NCBI RefSeq assembly: GCF_000716715.1
Contig: NZ_JNYJ01000050.1
Span: 1 to 64,000, forward strand
Length of the DNA stretch: 64,000 nt
DNA from: Dactylosporangium aurantiacum
GTDB taxonomy: Bacteria; Actinomycetota; Actinomycetes; Mycobacteriales; Micromonosporaceae
Direction: 5' to 3'
The translations under genes were made by a program, and so were the position numbers. This document shows, piece after piece, positions 9,997 to 18,239 of this stretch; position 1 is the first letter of the stretch; each line of letters opens with the position of its first letter. The notes under the pieces were generated by a model. That model worked only from the letters and a program-made list of their open reading frames with translations, did no database searches and had not been told where the DNA came from.

Positions 9997-11898
9997 TCAG
10001 TCCGCGTAGAAGGGCGATGTCGGCTTCCCGGTCGGCGGCGGGCTCGCCGATGGCGACACCGCCGGGCCGGCGTTGCTCAGCTTGATCTCGCTGGTGTTGT
10101 CGGCGAACACGGCCCGCGCCTGCTGGTTGGCCTCGAACAGGACCAGTACCTGCTGCAGCGACTCGGTCGGGTCGTTGGTCCGCGCCGACAGCTGGCTGAT
10201 GATGTAGGTGCTGGTGTCGCTCGGTCTGCGCAGCGGCAGCGGGGTCTCGCCCGTGCCGTCGATGCTCGTCGAGATCAGCGAGTAGCTCGCGTTGGGCAGC
10301 AGGTTCCCTTCCGGGCTGGGCTTGCCGCCGATCGCGAGCGTGGTCTCGCTGAGCCACCCGATGGCCTGGTTGTCGCCGAGGGTGTTGGGCACCGGGCGCT
10401 GCTCGCCGAGCCGCAGCCGGCCGTTCTCGATCCGGACCGGGGCGATCATGGCTTTGCCGTTGACGATGAGCGCGATGCGCCGCCCGTCGGGCGCCACCGA
10501 GAACGCCGACACCGCGGTGAGGGTCGCGTCGCCGGCGCCGGACACGATGCCCGGCACGACGTCGGCCTTCGCCGCCTCGCCGGCCTTCGCCGGTGGCGTG
10601 ACCGTCCACAGCCGGCTGCCGTCGGCGACCAGGAACCGCTGCGCCGGCCGGTTGATCCAGGCGGGCCGGCTCAGCGCGGCGCTCGGCGGGACGGTGCTGT
10701 CGACGTACTTCGGCTCGGCCGAGGAGTCCGCGCCGCTGACGACCAGCTGCTGCTTGCCGTTCAGCCGGCGGACCAGCGCCGCCCGCGTGTGCTCTCGGTT
10801 GATCGTGGCCGACACGACGCCGGTGTTGAACGGCCCGGGCAGGAACAGCTGCGGCGGGCCGCCGACCGGGATGTCGGACGGGCGGACCACCCCGTCGACG
10901 ACGACGAACTTCTCCTGGTCGGGCTCGCCCGGCACGACGGCGGCGTTGTCGCTCTCGTAGCCGTCGGAGGCGTTCGTGGTGTCCTTGGCGTTCTCGTACG
11001 ACAGCGTGACGGGCGGGTGCCGCTCCAGCGACCAGCGGATCTGGCTCGACAGCTTACGCAGGTCCTCCGGGCTCTTCGCCCGCGCCTTCGAACTGAGGTT
11101 CACCACCACGCTGCCGTCGGGTTGCAGCGTCGGCTTGTCCTTCGTCTCGACGTCCGACGGCAGCTTCTCCACCACCGGGGCCAGCCACGTGGACGGGCCG
11201 TCGACGAGCCACAGCATGACCTCGCTGACCCGCTTCGAGGCCGGCAGCACCCGCGGCATGTAGCGCAGGTCGGGCACCAGCTTCGGCGCGTCGACGCCCG
11301 ACTCCCAGAAGTAGACGGGCTGTGGCTGATACCACTCGTTGAGCCCGCCGACGCTGAGCAGCATGGTGTCGGGCACTTTGGACAGCCGCATCTCGCCGCC
11401 GCTCTCCTCGCCCTCGAACACGAAGTTCGGCTCGAAGTTGTCGGGCAGCTGCGCCGACACGAGCTGCCCGTCGCGGTTGAGCTGGCCGATCGGGGTGAAC
11501 TCGACCGCGAGGCTGCTCCGGTTGGTGCCCGGCACCCCCTCGAGGTTGTTGAACTTCGCCTGCACCACGATCAGGGGTGCCTGCGGCCCCGGCGACCACC
11601 GGTCCCGCGCCGCCTCCGTCATGAACGTCTTCATGCGGGCCTGGGTCTCCGAGACCGCGTCCGGCTGGTCGGGACTGGTGACGTTGCCGCCGACGGACGT
11701 CATCAGGTACCGCACGACGAGGTCCGACAGGTTGTTGACGCCCTGCGGGCTCGGCGGGTCCTGGGCGCGGTCCTGGGCCGGGTTCAGCGTCGCGGCGGGG
11801 CCGACGTACTTCGGATCGGTGCTGTCGGGCAGGCTGCAGCCACCGAGCAGCAAGGCAGTGACAGCCAACCCGGCGACCAACCGCCGGACCGTGCTCAC
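9997..11898 (-). CDS. lpqB: Lipoprotein LpqB, MtrAB accessory protein
   Basis: 633-residue exported lipoprotein with an N-terminal signal ending in the lipobox LLGGC (Cys about residue 20). A GerMN-type domain in the first half is followed by a long β-propeller-like C-terminal region of the LpqB family. In mycobacteria LpqB acts outside the membrane with the sensor MtrB and affects MtrA phosphorylation, cell wall and division; this is family knowledge. The GTG start (11898) overlaps the mtrB stop by 4 bp, so the pair is translationally coupled. Compositionally ordinary and full length. Confidence 0.95.
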   Translation of the reverse strand: MSTVRRLVAGLAVTALLLGGCSLPDSTDPKYVGPAATLNPAQDRAQDPPSPQGVNNLSDLVVRYLMTSVGGNVTSPDQPDAVSETQARMKTFMTEAARDRWSPGPQAPLIVVQAKFNNLEGVPGTNRSSLAVEFTPIGQLNRDGQLVSAQLPDNFEPNFVFEGEESGGEMRLSKVPDTMLLSVGGLNEWYQPQPVYFWESGVDAPKLVPDLRYMPRVLPASKRVSEVMLWLVDGPSTWLAPVVEKLPSDVETKDKPTLQPDGSVVVNLSSKARAKSPEDLRKLSSQIRWSLERHPPVTLSYENAKDTTNASDGYESDNAAVVPGEPDQEKFVVVDGVVRPSDIPVGGPPQLFLPGPFNTGVVSATINREHTRAALVRRLNGKQQLVVSGADSSAEPKYVDSTVPPSAALSRPAWINRPAQRFLVADGSRLWTVTPPAKAGEAAKADVVPGIVSGAGDATLTAVSAFSVAPDGRRIALIVNGKAMIAPVRIENGRLRLGEQRPVPNTLGDNQAIGWLSETTLAIGGKPSPEGNLLPNASYSLISTSIDGTGETPLPLRRPSDTSTYIISQLSARTNDPTESLQQVLVLFEANQQARAVFADNTSEIKLSNAGPAVSPSASPPPTGKPTSPFYAD

Positions 11899-13568
11899 GG
11901 CGTCTCCCCGATCAGTGCGGCCTCGTCGGCGCGGGCGTCGTCGGGCACCAGGCGCAGCGGCGAGGAGACCAGCCGGTCGCCGGAGCGCACCGGCAGGGTC
12001 AAGCGGAATTGGGCCCCCTTGCCGGGCGCGCCCCACGCCTCCAGCCAGCCGCCGTGCAGCCGGGCGTCCTCCAGGCTGATCGACAGGCCGAGCCCGGTGC
12101 CACCGGTCTGGCGGGCCCGGGACGGGTCCGCCCGCCAGAAGCGGTTGAACACGAGCTTCTCCTCGCCGGTCTTGAGGCCGACCCCGTGGTCGCGCACAGT
12201 CACCGCCGCCGCGGCCTCGTCGATGGCCAGGGTCACCACCACGGGCTTGCCCTCGCCGTGCTCGATGGCGTTGCCGAGCAGGTTGCGCAGCACCCGCTCG
12301 ACCCGCCGCGGGTCGACCTCGGCGATCGCGCCGTCCTCGGGGGCGTCCACGCGCAACGGTACGCCGCAGCGCTCGGCGAGCGACTCCAGCCGCTCGGCCA
12401 CCCGCCGCACGATCGGCACGAGGTCGGTCGGCTCGGCGTCCAGCGCGGCGAACCCGGCGTCGAACCGGCTGATCTCCAGCAGGTCGGTGAGCAGGTCCTC
12501 GAACCGGTCCAGCTCCGCCTGCAGCAGCTCCGCGCTGCGCGCGGCGGCGGGGTCGAAGTCGTCGCGGGAGGCGAACAGCAGGTCGGCGGCCATCCGCACG
12601 GTGGTCAGCGGGGTGCGCAGCTCGTGCGACACGTCGGAGGTGAAGCGCCGCTGCAGGCGCGACATCTCCTCCAGCCGGACGATCTGGCGCTGCAGGTTGG
12701 CCGCCATCTGGTTGAACGCGGCCGCCAGCCGGGCCAGGTCGTCCTCGCCCTTGACCTGCATGCGCTGGTCGAGCAGGCCGGCGGAGAGCCGCTGCGCGGT
12801 GCGGGCGGCGACCCGGACCGGTTTGACCACGAGCCGGGTCATCGTGGCCGCGATCAGCGCCAGCAGCGCCACGAGCGCGATGCCGGTGACCGTCACGACC
12901 AGCGCGACGAACTCGACCAGCTCGTTCTCGGCCTTCAACGGCAGCAGGTAGTACAGCTCCAAGGGCTCGCCACCGGTGACGATCGGGGTGCCCATCACCA
13001 GGTAACGGGTCGGCCCTTGGCCGACGTCGAGCGTCTCGATCTGCTGGTAGGTGCCGGGCCGGTCGCCGACGACCGACTCGCGCAGCTTGCGCATCGGGGC
13101 CTGCCGCATCACCGCGGCCGCGCTGGTGTCGGGCGAGGCTTCCGCCAGCGAGTTGCGCCGCAGGATGATCACCTCGGAGTCGGGCACGTCCATCGACCTG
13201 GACAGGTCCGTCGCGACGACCCGCACCTGGCCGGGCAGGCCGGGGTCGTCGGCCTGGGTGTAGCCCTCCAGCTTCTTGGCGGCCTCCCGGGCGCCGCGCA
13301 GGATCCGCTCCTTCGACGTGTCGACCTGGGTGCGCAGCACGCCCTGGCTGATCAGCGACGCGACCGTGTAGCCGAACGCCGACACCAGGATCGCCGAGAG
13401 CAGCAGCGTGATGCCCACGACCCGGAACTGCAGCGACCGCCGCCACTGCCGCCGCGCCGCGGCGTAGTAGCGCCGCAGCCGGCGGCTGGCCGCGAGCGGG
13501 ACCAGCCGCCGCGGCCGGAGGCGGCGGACACGGCGGACCTGCACGATGATCGGGTCGATGCGCAACAC
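11895..13568 (-). CDS. mtrB: Sensor histidine kinase MtrB
   Basis: 557-residue membrane kinase. After a basic N-terminal tail, TM1 is about residues 50–73 and TM2 about 215–240. Between them is an extracellular sensor loop, and after TM2 a HAMP domain. The dimerisation box DVSHELRTPLTTVRM carries the phospho-accepting His at about residue 315. The ATPase domain shows NLLGNAIEHGEG (N box), DHGVGL (G1) and GTGLGLSIS (G2). It phosphorylates MtrA to coordinate septum formation and osmotic/cell-wall responses. The GTG start at 13568 has only weak Shine–Dalgarno support and TTG 13565 is an alternative. The gene lies 20 bp downstream of mtrA. Confidence 0.95.
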   Translation of the reverse strand: MLRIDPIIVQVRRVRRLRPRRLVPLAASRRLRRYYAAARRQWRRSLQFRVVGITLLLSAILVSAFGYTVASLISQGVLRTQVDTSKERILRGAREAAKKLEGYTQADDPGLPGQVRVVATDLSRSMDVPDSEVIILRRNSLAEASPDTSAAAVMRQAPMRKLRESVVGDRPGTYQQIETLDVGQGPTRYLVMGTPIVTGGEPLELYYLLPLKAENELVEFVALVVTVTGIALVALLALIAATMTRLVVKPVRVAARTAQRLSAGLLDQRMQVKGEDDLARLAAAFNQMAANLQRQIVRLEEMSRLQRRFTSDVSHELRTPLTTVRMAADLLFASRDDFDPAAARSAELLQAELDRFEDLLTDLLEISRFDAGFAALDAEPTDLVPIVRRVAERLESLAERCGVPLRVDAPEDGAIAEVDPRRVERVLRNLLGNAIEHGEGKPVVVTLAIDEAAAAVTVRDHGVGLKTGEEKLVFNRFWRADPSRARQTGGTGLGLSISLEDARLHGGWLEAWGAPGKGAQFRLTLPVRSGDRLVSSPLRLVPDDARADEAALIGETP

Positions 13569-13588
13569 GGTGGGGCCCTATCCCTGGA

Positions 13589-14278
13589 TCAGCCGGTGCC
13601 GGCCTTGTAGCCCACGCCGCGGACGGTCAGGATGATCTCCGGCTTCTCCGGGTCGGGCTCGATCTTGGCGCGCAGCCGCTGGACGTGCACGTTGACCAGG
13701 CGGGTGTCGGCGGCGTGCCGGTAGCCCCAGACCTGCTCGAGCAGCACCTCGCGAGTGAAGACCTGGCGCGGCTTGCGGGCCAGGGCCACCAGCAGGTCGA
13801 ACTCGAGCGGGGTCAGCTTGACCTCCTCGCCGTCGCGCATGACGGTGTGCGCCGGCACGTCGATGGTGATCTGGTTGCCGGGCGGACCGATCGTCAGCAG
13901 CTCGGGGGCGACGTCCTCGCCGCGGCGCAGCCGGGCCCGCATGCGGGCGACCAGCTCCTTGGGCTTGAACGGCTTCATCACGTAGTCGTCGGCGCCGGAC
14001 TCCAGGCCGAGCACCACGTCGACCGTGTCGCTCTTGGCGGTGAGCATGACGATCGGCACGCCGGACTCGGCGCGGATGGACCGGCACACGTCGATGCCGG
14101 ACATGCCGGGCAGCATCAGGTCGAGCAGGACGATGTCGGGCCGGCTGTCCCGGAACGCGCCGAGCGCACGCTCGCCGTCCGCGACGAACGAGGGGAGGAA
14201 GCCTTCGCTGCGCAGGACGATGCCGAGCATCTCGGCAAGGGCGGGGTCGTCGTCGACCACCAGGACACGGGCTCTCAT
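13589..14278 (-). CDS. mtrA: DNA-binding response regulator MtrA
   Basis: 229-residue OmpR/PhoB-type regulator. The receiver domain (1–115) has the acidic pocket VVDDDP, phospho-acceptor D53 (LLDLMLPG), T80 and K102 (MKPFKPKEL). The C-terminal winged helix (about 130–228) has LTPLEFDLL, VFTREVLLEQVWGY and VNVHVQRLRAKIE. MtrA is essential in mycobacteria and controls replication, division and cell-wall genes. The ATG at 14278 aligns with the normal family N-terminus; an upstream in-frame start would add 33 atypical residues. First gene of the mtrA-mtrB-lpqB-comF operon, divergent from the MoxR module. Confidence 0.97.
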   Translation of the reverse strand: MRARVLVVDDDPALAEMLGIVLRSEGFLPSFVADGERALGAFRDSRPDIVLLDLMLPGMSGIDVCRSIRAESGVPIVMLTAKSDTVDVVLGLESGADDYVMKPFKPKELVARMRARLRRGEDVAPELLTIGPPGNQITIDVPAHTVMRDGEEVKLTPLEFDLLVALARKPRQVFTREVLLEQVWGYRHAADTRLVNVHVQRLRAKIEPDPEKPEIILTVRGVGYKAGTG

Positions 14279-14397
14279 GCGGTCCAATATTTCACCTCGA
14301 CGCCCGAAGGTGGGAACCCGATGCCCGATCTTGGCGAGTTTCCGGCTTTCCGGTAGGGCGGACCACCACATTCGCACCCGCCGACTACGGTGTCGGC

Positions 14398-15249
14398 GTG
14401 GAGCAGCCCAGCCCCGTCATCCCCTTGCGTCCGCTCACGTTCGGTGAGCTGCTGGACGCGGCGGTGCAGCTGCTGCGCACCAATGCCCGATTGCTCCTGA
14501 TCGCCGCGTTCGTGCTGGCCGTGTGCGAGCAGGCGGTGCTGTTCCCGTTGCGTGCCGCCGCCGGCGTCGACGGCACGACGGACGTGTTCACCAGCGACGA
14601 CGGCGGGCTGTGGTGGCTGGTCTTCTGCGTCGGGCTGAGCACCGAGGGCGTCGTGCTGGCGCTGCTCGGCGGGCTGACCGGTGCCGCCGCCGGGCCCGCC
14701 CTGCTCGGCACGCCGGTGCCGGCCCGCGACCTGCTGCGTCAGTGGGGGCGGCGGGCCCCGGCGCTGCTGCTGCTGGCGCTGGCCGTCGGCCTGATCCTGC
14801 TGCCGAGCGCTGTCGTGGCGCTGCCCTGGTTCTTCTTCTTCGGCGCGATCGGCCTGGCCGCGCCCGCCCTGGTGGTCGACCGGGTCGGCCCCGGCCGCGC
14901 ATTGACCCGCTCGCTCAACCTCGCCCCGGTCGGGATGCGCGGGGTGGCGATCCGGCTGGGCGGTTACGGCGGCTGGGCGGCGATCCGGGTGGCGATCGGC
15001 TGGGGCACCAGCACGCTGCTGGAGACCGTGCTGCCGCACGACGCGCTGCTCAGTCAGATCACCACCGTCGCCGTGTGGATCCTGGCGAACACGGTCGTCT
15101 ACGCCGCGCTCGCCTGCCTCGACGCGGTGCTCTACCTGGAGACCCGGATGCGCGTCGAGGGCCTGGACGTCGCCGTCGGCCGCTCCCGCCGGCTCGGCCG
15201 CCCCGTCGACCTGGCGCACACCGCCCTGCTCGGCTCGGTGCGGCGATGA
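14398..15249 (+). CDS. Polytopic membrane protein of the MoxR module
   Basis: 283 residues with about six hydrophobic segments, including LLLIAAFVLAVCEQAVLFPL, WWLVFCVGLSTEGVVLALLGG and a long ALLLLALAVGLILLP stretch. The N-terminus has PLTFGELLDAAVQLLRTN, typical of actinobacterial membrane proteins related to the glycerophosphodiesterase-associated membrane domain. No catalytic residues are recognisable. It starts the operon (GTG 14398) and ends in a 4-bp ATGA overlap with the DUF4129 gene. The position matches mycobacterial Rv3690. A role as membrane partner of the MoxR ATPase is inferred from context only. Confidence 0.75.
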   Translation: MEQPSPVIPLRPLTFGELLDAAVQLLRTNARLLLIAAFVLAVCEQAVLFPLRAAAGVDGTTDVFTSDDGGLWWLVFCVGLSTEGVVLALLGGLTGAAAGPALLGTPVPARDLLRQWGRRAPALLLLALAVGLILLPSAVVALPWFFFFGAIGLAAPALVVDRVGPGRALTRSLNLAPVGMRGVAIRLGGYGGWAAIRVAIGWGTSTLLETVLPHDALLSQITTVAVWILANTVVYAALACLDAVLYLETRMRVEGLDVAVGRSRRLGRPVDLAHTALLGSVRR

Positions 15250-15806
15250 CGCGCGGCTGGGCGGAGCTGCTGCAGCTGCTCGACGACACGATCGGCGTGC
15301 CGCTGCTGGTGTTCGGCCTGCTGCTGCTGTCGGTCATCGGCGGCGCCCTGCACTACTGGTACCCGCGCTGGATCCCGACCCGGTTCCCGCGGCTGCGCCG
15401 GTCGAAGCGGGCGAAGCGCGCGAAGAAGGACACGCCGGAGCCCGAGGAGGTGCCCGAGCCGGCCGAGGAGGACCTGGCGTCGTCCGGCGACGAGCTGCCC
15501 GATCTGCCGGCGCGGGTGTTCCTGTCGCTCGCCGACCGGCTCGCCGCGGAGGGCCGCTACGCCGAGGCGGTGCGCGAGCGGCTCCGCGCGATCGTGCGCG
15601 GCCTGGCCGACCGGCGCGCGGTGGAGATCCTGCCCGGCATGACGGTCACCGAGGTGGCGCTCGCGGCGGCGGCGGTGGAGCCGGCGGTCGAGTCGCCGTT
15701 GCGCGGCGCGACCGGCGTCTTCTCCGACATCTGGTACGGCCAGGTGCCCGCCACCGCCGAGCACGACACCCTGATGCGGCAGTACGCGGCGGAGGTCGAC
15801 GCATGA
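15246..15806 (+). CDS. DUF4129-domain membrane protein
   Basis: 186 residues. One transmembrane helix (about 18–40, LLVFGLLLLSVIGGALHYWY) is followed by a basic then acidic linker (KRAKRAKKDTPEPEEVPEPAE). The C-terminal DUF4129 domain has YAEAVRERLRAIVRGLADR, GMTVTEVALAAA and FSDIWYGQVPA. DUF4129 domains recur beside MoxR/DUF58 genes; some are fused to transglutaminases. Start and stop both overlap their neighbours by 4 bp, so it is certainly part of the operon. The domain is predicted to be cytoplasmic, but the function is unknown. Confidence 0.85.
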   Translation: MTRGWAELLQLLDDTIGVPLLVFGLLLLSVIGGALHYWYPRWIPTRFPRLRRSKRAKRAKKDTPEPEEVPEPAEEDLASSGDELPDLPARVFLSLADRLAAEGRYAEAVRERLRAIVRGLADRRAVEILPGMTVTEVALAAAAVEPAVESPLRGATGVFSDIWYGQVPATAEHDTLMRQYAAEVDA

Positions 15807-17176
15807 GGAAGGCGCGTTCCCGGCGCTGGCTGCGGCTGGCGGTGCCGCCCGTCGTGGTCCTGCTGGCCCTGCTGACGGGCGTGGTGCTGTACCAGTGGGA
15901 GCAGCCCGACGAGGACGACCCCGCGTACCTGTCGCCGGTGAGCACCGCCGGCATCGGCGCCAGCTCCCTCGCCGACGCGGTGCGGGGCGCCGGGGTCACG
16001 GTCTCCCGGGTCGGCGGCACCGCCGACGCCTTCCGCCCAGAGCACCGCGGCGACGTCACGATCCTGCTCACCACCCCGCAGTTCGTGCACCCCGAGTACC
16101 TGCGCCGGCTCGCGCTGCTGCCGGGCTCGACCCGGGTCGTGGTCATCGAGCCGAGCCGGCAGACCCTGCTGCGCGGCCAGCTGCCGATCGAGGGCAGCCG
16201 CCGGGCGTACGCCAGCGGGGTCAGCGCGCCGGGCTGCGACTTCGGGCCCGCGACCGACGCCGGCCCGGCCGCGGTGCGCCGCACCCGCTACGGACCCGTC
16301 GACACCGGTGTCGAGCGGCAGCTCGCCCGCTGCTACGACGACTCGCTCGTGCTGTTCAGCCGCGGCTGGACGACGATGGCGATCGTCGGCTCGGCCGACC
16401 CGTTCCGCAACGACCGCATCGGCGAGCACGGCAACGCCCGGCTCGCCCTCGGCCTGCTGACCGCCAGGCCGCGGCTGGTCTGGGTCGACCTGCACCACCG
16501 CGAGGCGCCGCCCGACCCGGAGCGCGACCCGGGCCTGGGCGGTCCGACGCTGCGGCCGGACCAGACGACCGGGCCGAGCCCGGCGCGGACCACCCCCTCC
16601 CGCGTGCCGACCGCGACCGCCCCCGGCGGCGCCGGCAGCGCCGGGGGCAGCGGTCCGGCCAGCTCGGCGCCGGGCGGCGAGGGGGACACGCCGGTCGCCG
16701 ACCCGCCGAACCCGCTGTGGCAGGCGTTCCCGGCCTGGACCTACGTGGTCGCCGTGCTGCTCGTCGTCGCGTTCCTGCTGTACGCCCTCGCCCGGGCCCG
16801 CAGGATGGGCGGGCCGGTCGTGGAGCCGCTGCCCGTGGTGGTCCGCGCCGGCGAGACGGTCACCGGCCGCGGCCGGCTCTACCAGCGGGCCAGGGCCCGC
16901 GAGGAGTCCCTCACGACGCTGCGGGCCGCCGCGCTGAGCAGGATGGCCCGGCTGCTGCGGCTGGATCCCGGCACCGGCCGGGAGAGGGTCGTGGCCGCGG
17001 TCGCCGCGGCGAGCGGCTGGCCGCCGCACCTGGTCATGGACACGCTCTTCGGCGCCCCGCCCGAGGACGACGACTCGCTGGTCGCCGCGGCCGTCCGGCT
17101 GGAGGCCCTGGCCGAGTCCCTGGGCGCGGCCGTCACCACCGAACAACCCGACTTCTCAGAAGGAGCCCGACGGTGA
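15803..17176 (+). CDS. DUF4350-domain membrane protein
   Basis: 457 residues. TM1 is about residues 11–30. A DUF4350 domain follows (about 45–230), with YLSPVSTAGIGASSLADAVR, VTILLTTPQFVHPEYLRRL and RVVVIEPSRQTLLRG, a GATase/ThuA-like α/β fold. Then comes a low-complexity Pro/Thr/Gly/Ser linker (about 235–300), TM2 (TYVVAVLLVVAFLLYALA) and a cytoplasmic tail. Counterpart of mycobacterial Rv3691. The 4-bp overlaps on both sides couple it to the DUF4129 and MoxR genes. The activity is unknown; the extracellular placement of the DUF4350 domain is inferred from the two helices. Confidence 0.85.
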   Translation: MRKARSRRWLRLAVPPVVVLLALLTGVVLYQWEQPDEDDPAYLSPVSTAGIGASSLADAVRGAGVTVSRVGGTADAFRPEHRGDVTILLTTPQFVHPEYLRRLALLPGSTRVVVIEPSRQTLLRGQLPIEGSRRAYASGVSAPGCDFGPATDAGPAAVRRTRYGPVDTGVERQLARCYDDSLVLFSRGWTTMAIVGSADPFRNDRIGEHGNARLALGLLTARPRLVWVDLHHREAPPDPERDPGLGGPTLRPDQTTGPSPARTTPSRVPTATAPGGAGSAGGSGPASSAPGGEGDTPVADPPNPLWQAFPAWTYVVAVLLVVAFLLYALARARRMGGPVVEPLPVVVRAGETVTGRGRLYQRARAREESLTTLRAAALSRMARLLRLDPGTGRERVVAAVAAASGWPPHLVMDTLFGAPPEDDDSLVAAAVRLEALAESLGAAVTTEQPDFSEGARR

Positions 17177-18177
17177 CCGACACCGCTATCCCGCTGGCCC
17201 AGCCGGCGCCCGAGCCGGTCGGCGACCCGCAGCACGCCCGCGCGGCCCTCGGCCGGCTGCGGGCCGAGGTCGGCAAGGTCGTCGTCGGCCAGGACGCCGT
17301 CGTGTCCGGCATGGTGATCGCCCTGCTCGCGCGCGGGCACGTGCTGCTGGAGGGTGTGCCGGGGGTGGCGAAGACGCTGCTGGTGCGCACCGTCGCCGCG
17401 GCGCTGGACCTGGACACCAAGCGGGTGCAGTTCACCCCGGACCTGATGCCGGGCGACGTCACCGGATCGCTGATCTTCGACGCCCGCACCGCCGAGTTCG
17501 AGTTCCGCGAGGGGCCGGTCTTCACCAACCTGCTGCTCGCCGACGAGATCAACCGGACACCGCCGAAGACGCAGGCGTCGCTGCTGGAGGTCATGGAGGA
17601 GCGCCAGGTCTCCGTCGAGGGCCGGGCCCGCCCGCTGCCGGACCCGTTCCTGGTCGCCGCGACCCAGAACCCGATCGAGTACGAGGGCACCTACCCGCTG
17701 CCGGAGGCGCAGCTGGACCGGTTCCTGCTGAAGCTGACCGTGCCGCTGCCGACCCGGGAGGAGGAGCTCGGCGTGCTGCGCGCCCACCACCAGGGCTTCG
17801 ACCCGCGCCGGCTGCACGACGCGGGGGTGCGCGCGGTCGCGACCGCGGCCGACCTCGCCGCCGCCCGCGCCGCCGTGCAGCAGGTCGCGGTCGCCGACGG
17901 GGTGCTGGCGTACGTGGTCGACCTGTGCCGCGCGACCCGCCGGTCGCCGTCGCTGGAGCTGGGCGCGTCGCCGCGCGGCGCGACGGCGCTGCTCGCCGCG
18001 GCGAAGGCGTGGGCGTGGCTGACCGGCCGCGAGTACGTCACGCCCGACGACGTGAAGGCCCTGGCCCGCCCGACGCTGCGGCACCGGGTGCGGCTGCGGG
18101 CGGAGGCGGAGCTGGAGGGCGTCACCGCCGACGCGGTGCTCGACTCCGTGCTGGCCACGGTGCCGACCCCCCGATGA
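17173..18177 (+). CDS. moxR: MoxR-family AAA+ ATPase
   Basis: 334 residues. Chaperone-like AAA+ ATPase that in characterised cases works with VWA or DUF58 partners to mature or remodel complexes. Walker A reads LLEGVPGVAKTLLVR (about residues 58–72), Walker B LLLADEINR with the sensor segment ATQNPIEYEGTYPLPEAQLDRF, and the C-terminal lid contains SPRGATALLAAAKAWAWL and VTPDDVKALARPTLRHRV. GTG 17173 is preceded by AGAAGGAG and overlaps the upstream stop. Counterpart of mycobacterial moxR2 (Rv3692). Cytoplasmic. Confidence 0.95.
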   Translation: MTDTAIPLAQPAPEPVGDPQHARAALGRLRAEVGKVVVGQDAVVSGMVIALLARGHVLLEGVPGVAKTLLVRTVAAALDLDTKRVQFTPDLMPGDVTGSLIFDARTAEFEFREGPVFTNLLLADEINRTPPKTQASLLEVMEERQVSVEGRARPLPDPFLVAATQNPIEYEGTYPLPEAQLDRFLLKLTVPLPTREEELGVLRAHHQGFDPRRLHDAGVRAVATAADLAAARAAVQQVAVADGVLAYVVDLCRATRRSPSLELGASPRGATALLAAAKAWAWLTGREYVTPDDVKALARPTLRHRVRLRAEAELEGVTADAVLDSVLATVPTPR

Positions 18178-18239
18178 CCCGCCGTCCCGCACCGCACCGG
18201 TCCGCGGCCGCGCCGGCGGGCACCGGGGGGCCCGAGTGA
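18174..18239 (+). CDS. Possible 21-residue coupled micro-ORF
   Basis: An ATG at 18174 overlaps the moxR stop (ATGA) and its own TGA overlaps the GTG start of the DUF58 gene, so it exactly bridges the only gap in this operon. The product MTRRPAPHRSAAAPAGTGGPE has no domain. It may be a leader that carries ribosomes to the DUF58 start, a former N-terminal extension of that gene, or chance. No Shine–Dalgarno of its own is evident beyond the moxR coding sequence. Confidence 0.3.
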   Translation: MTRRPAPHRSAAAPAGTGGPE

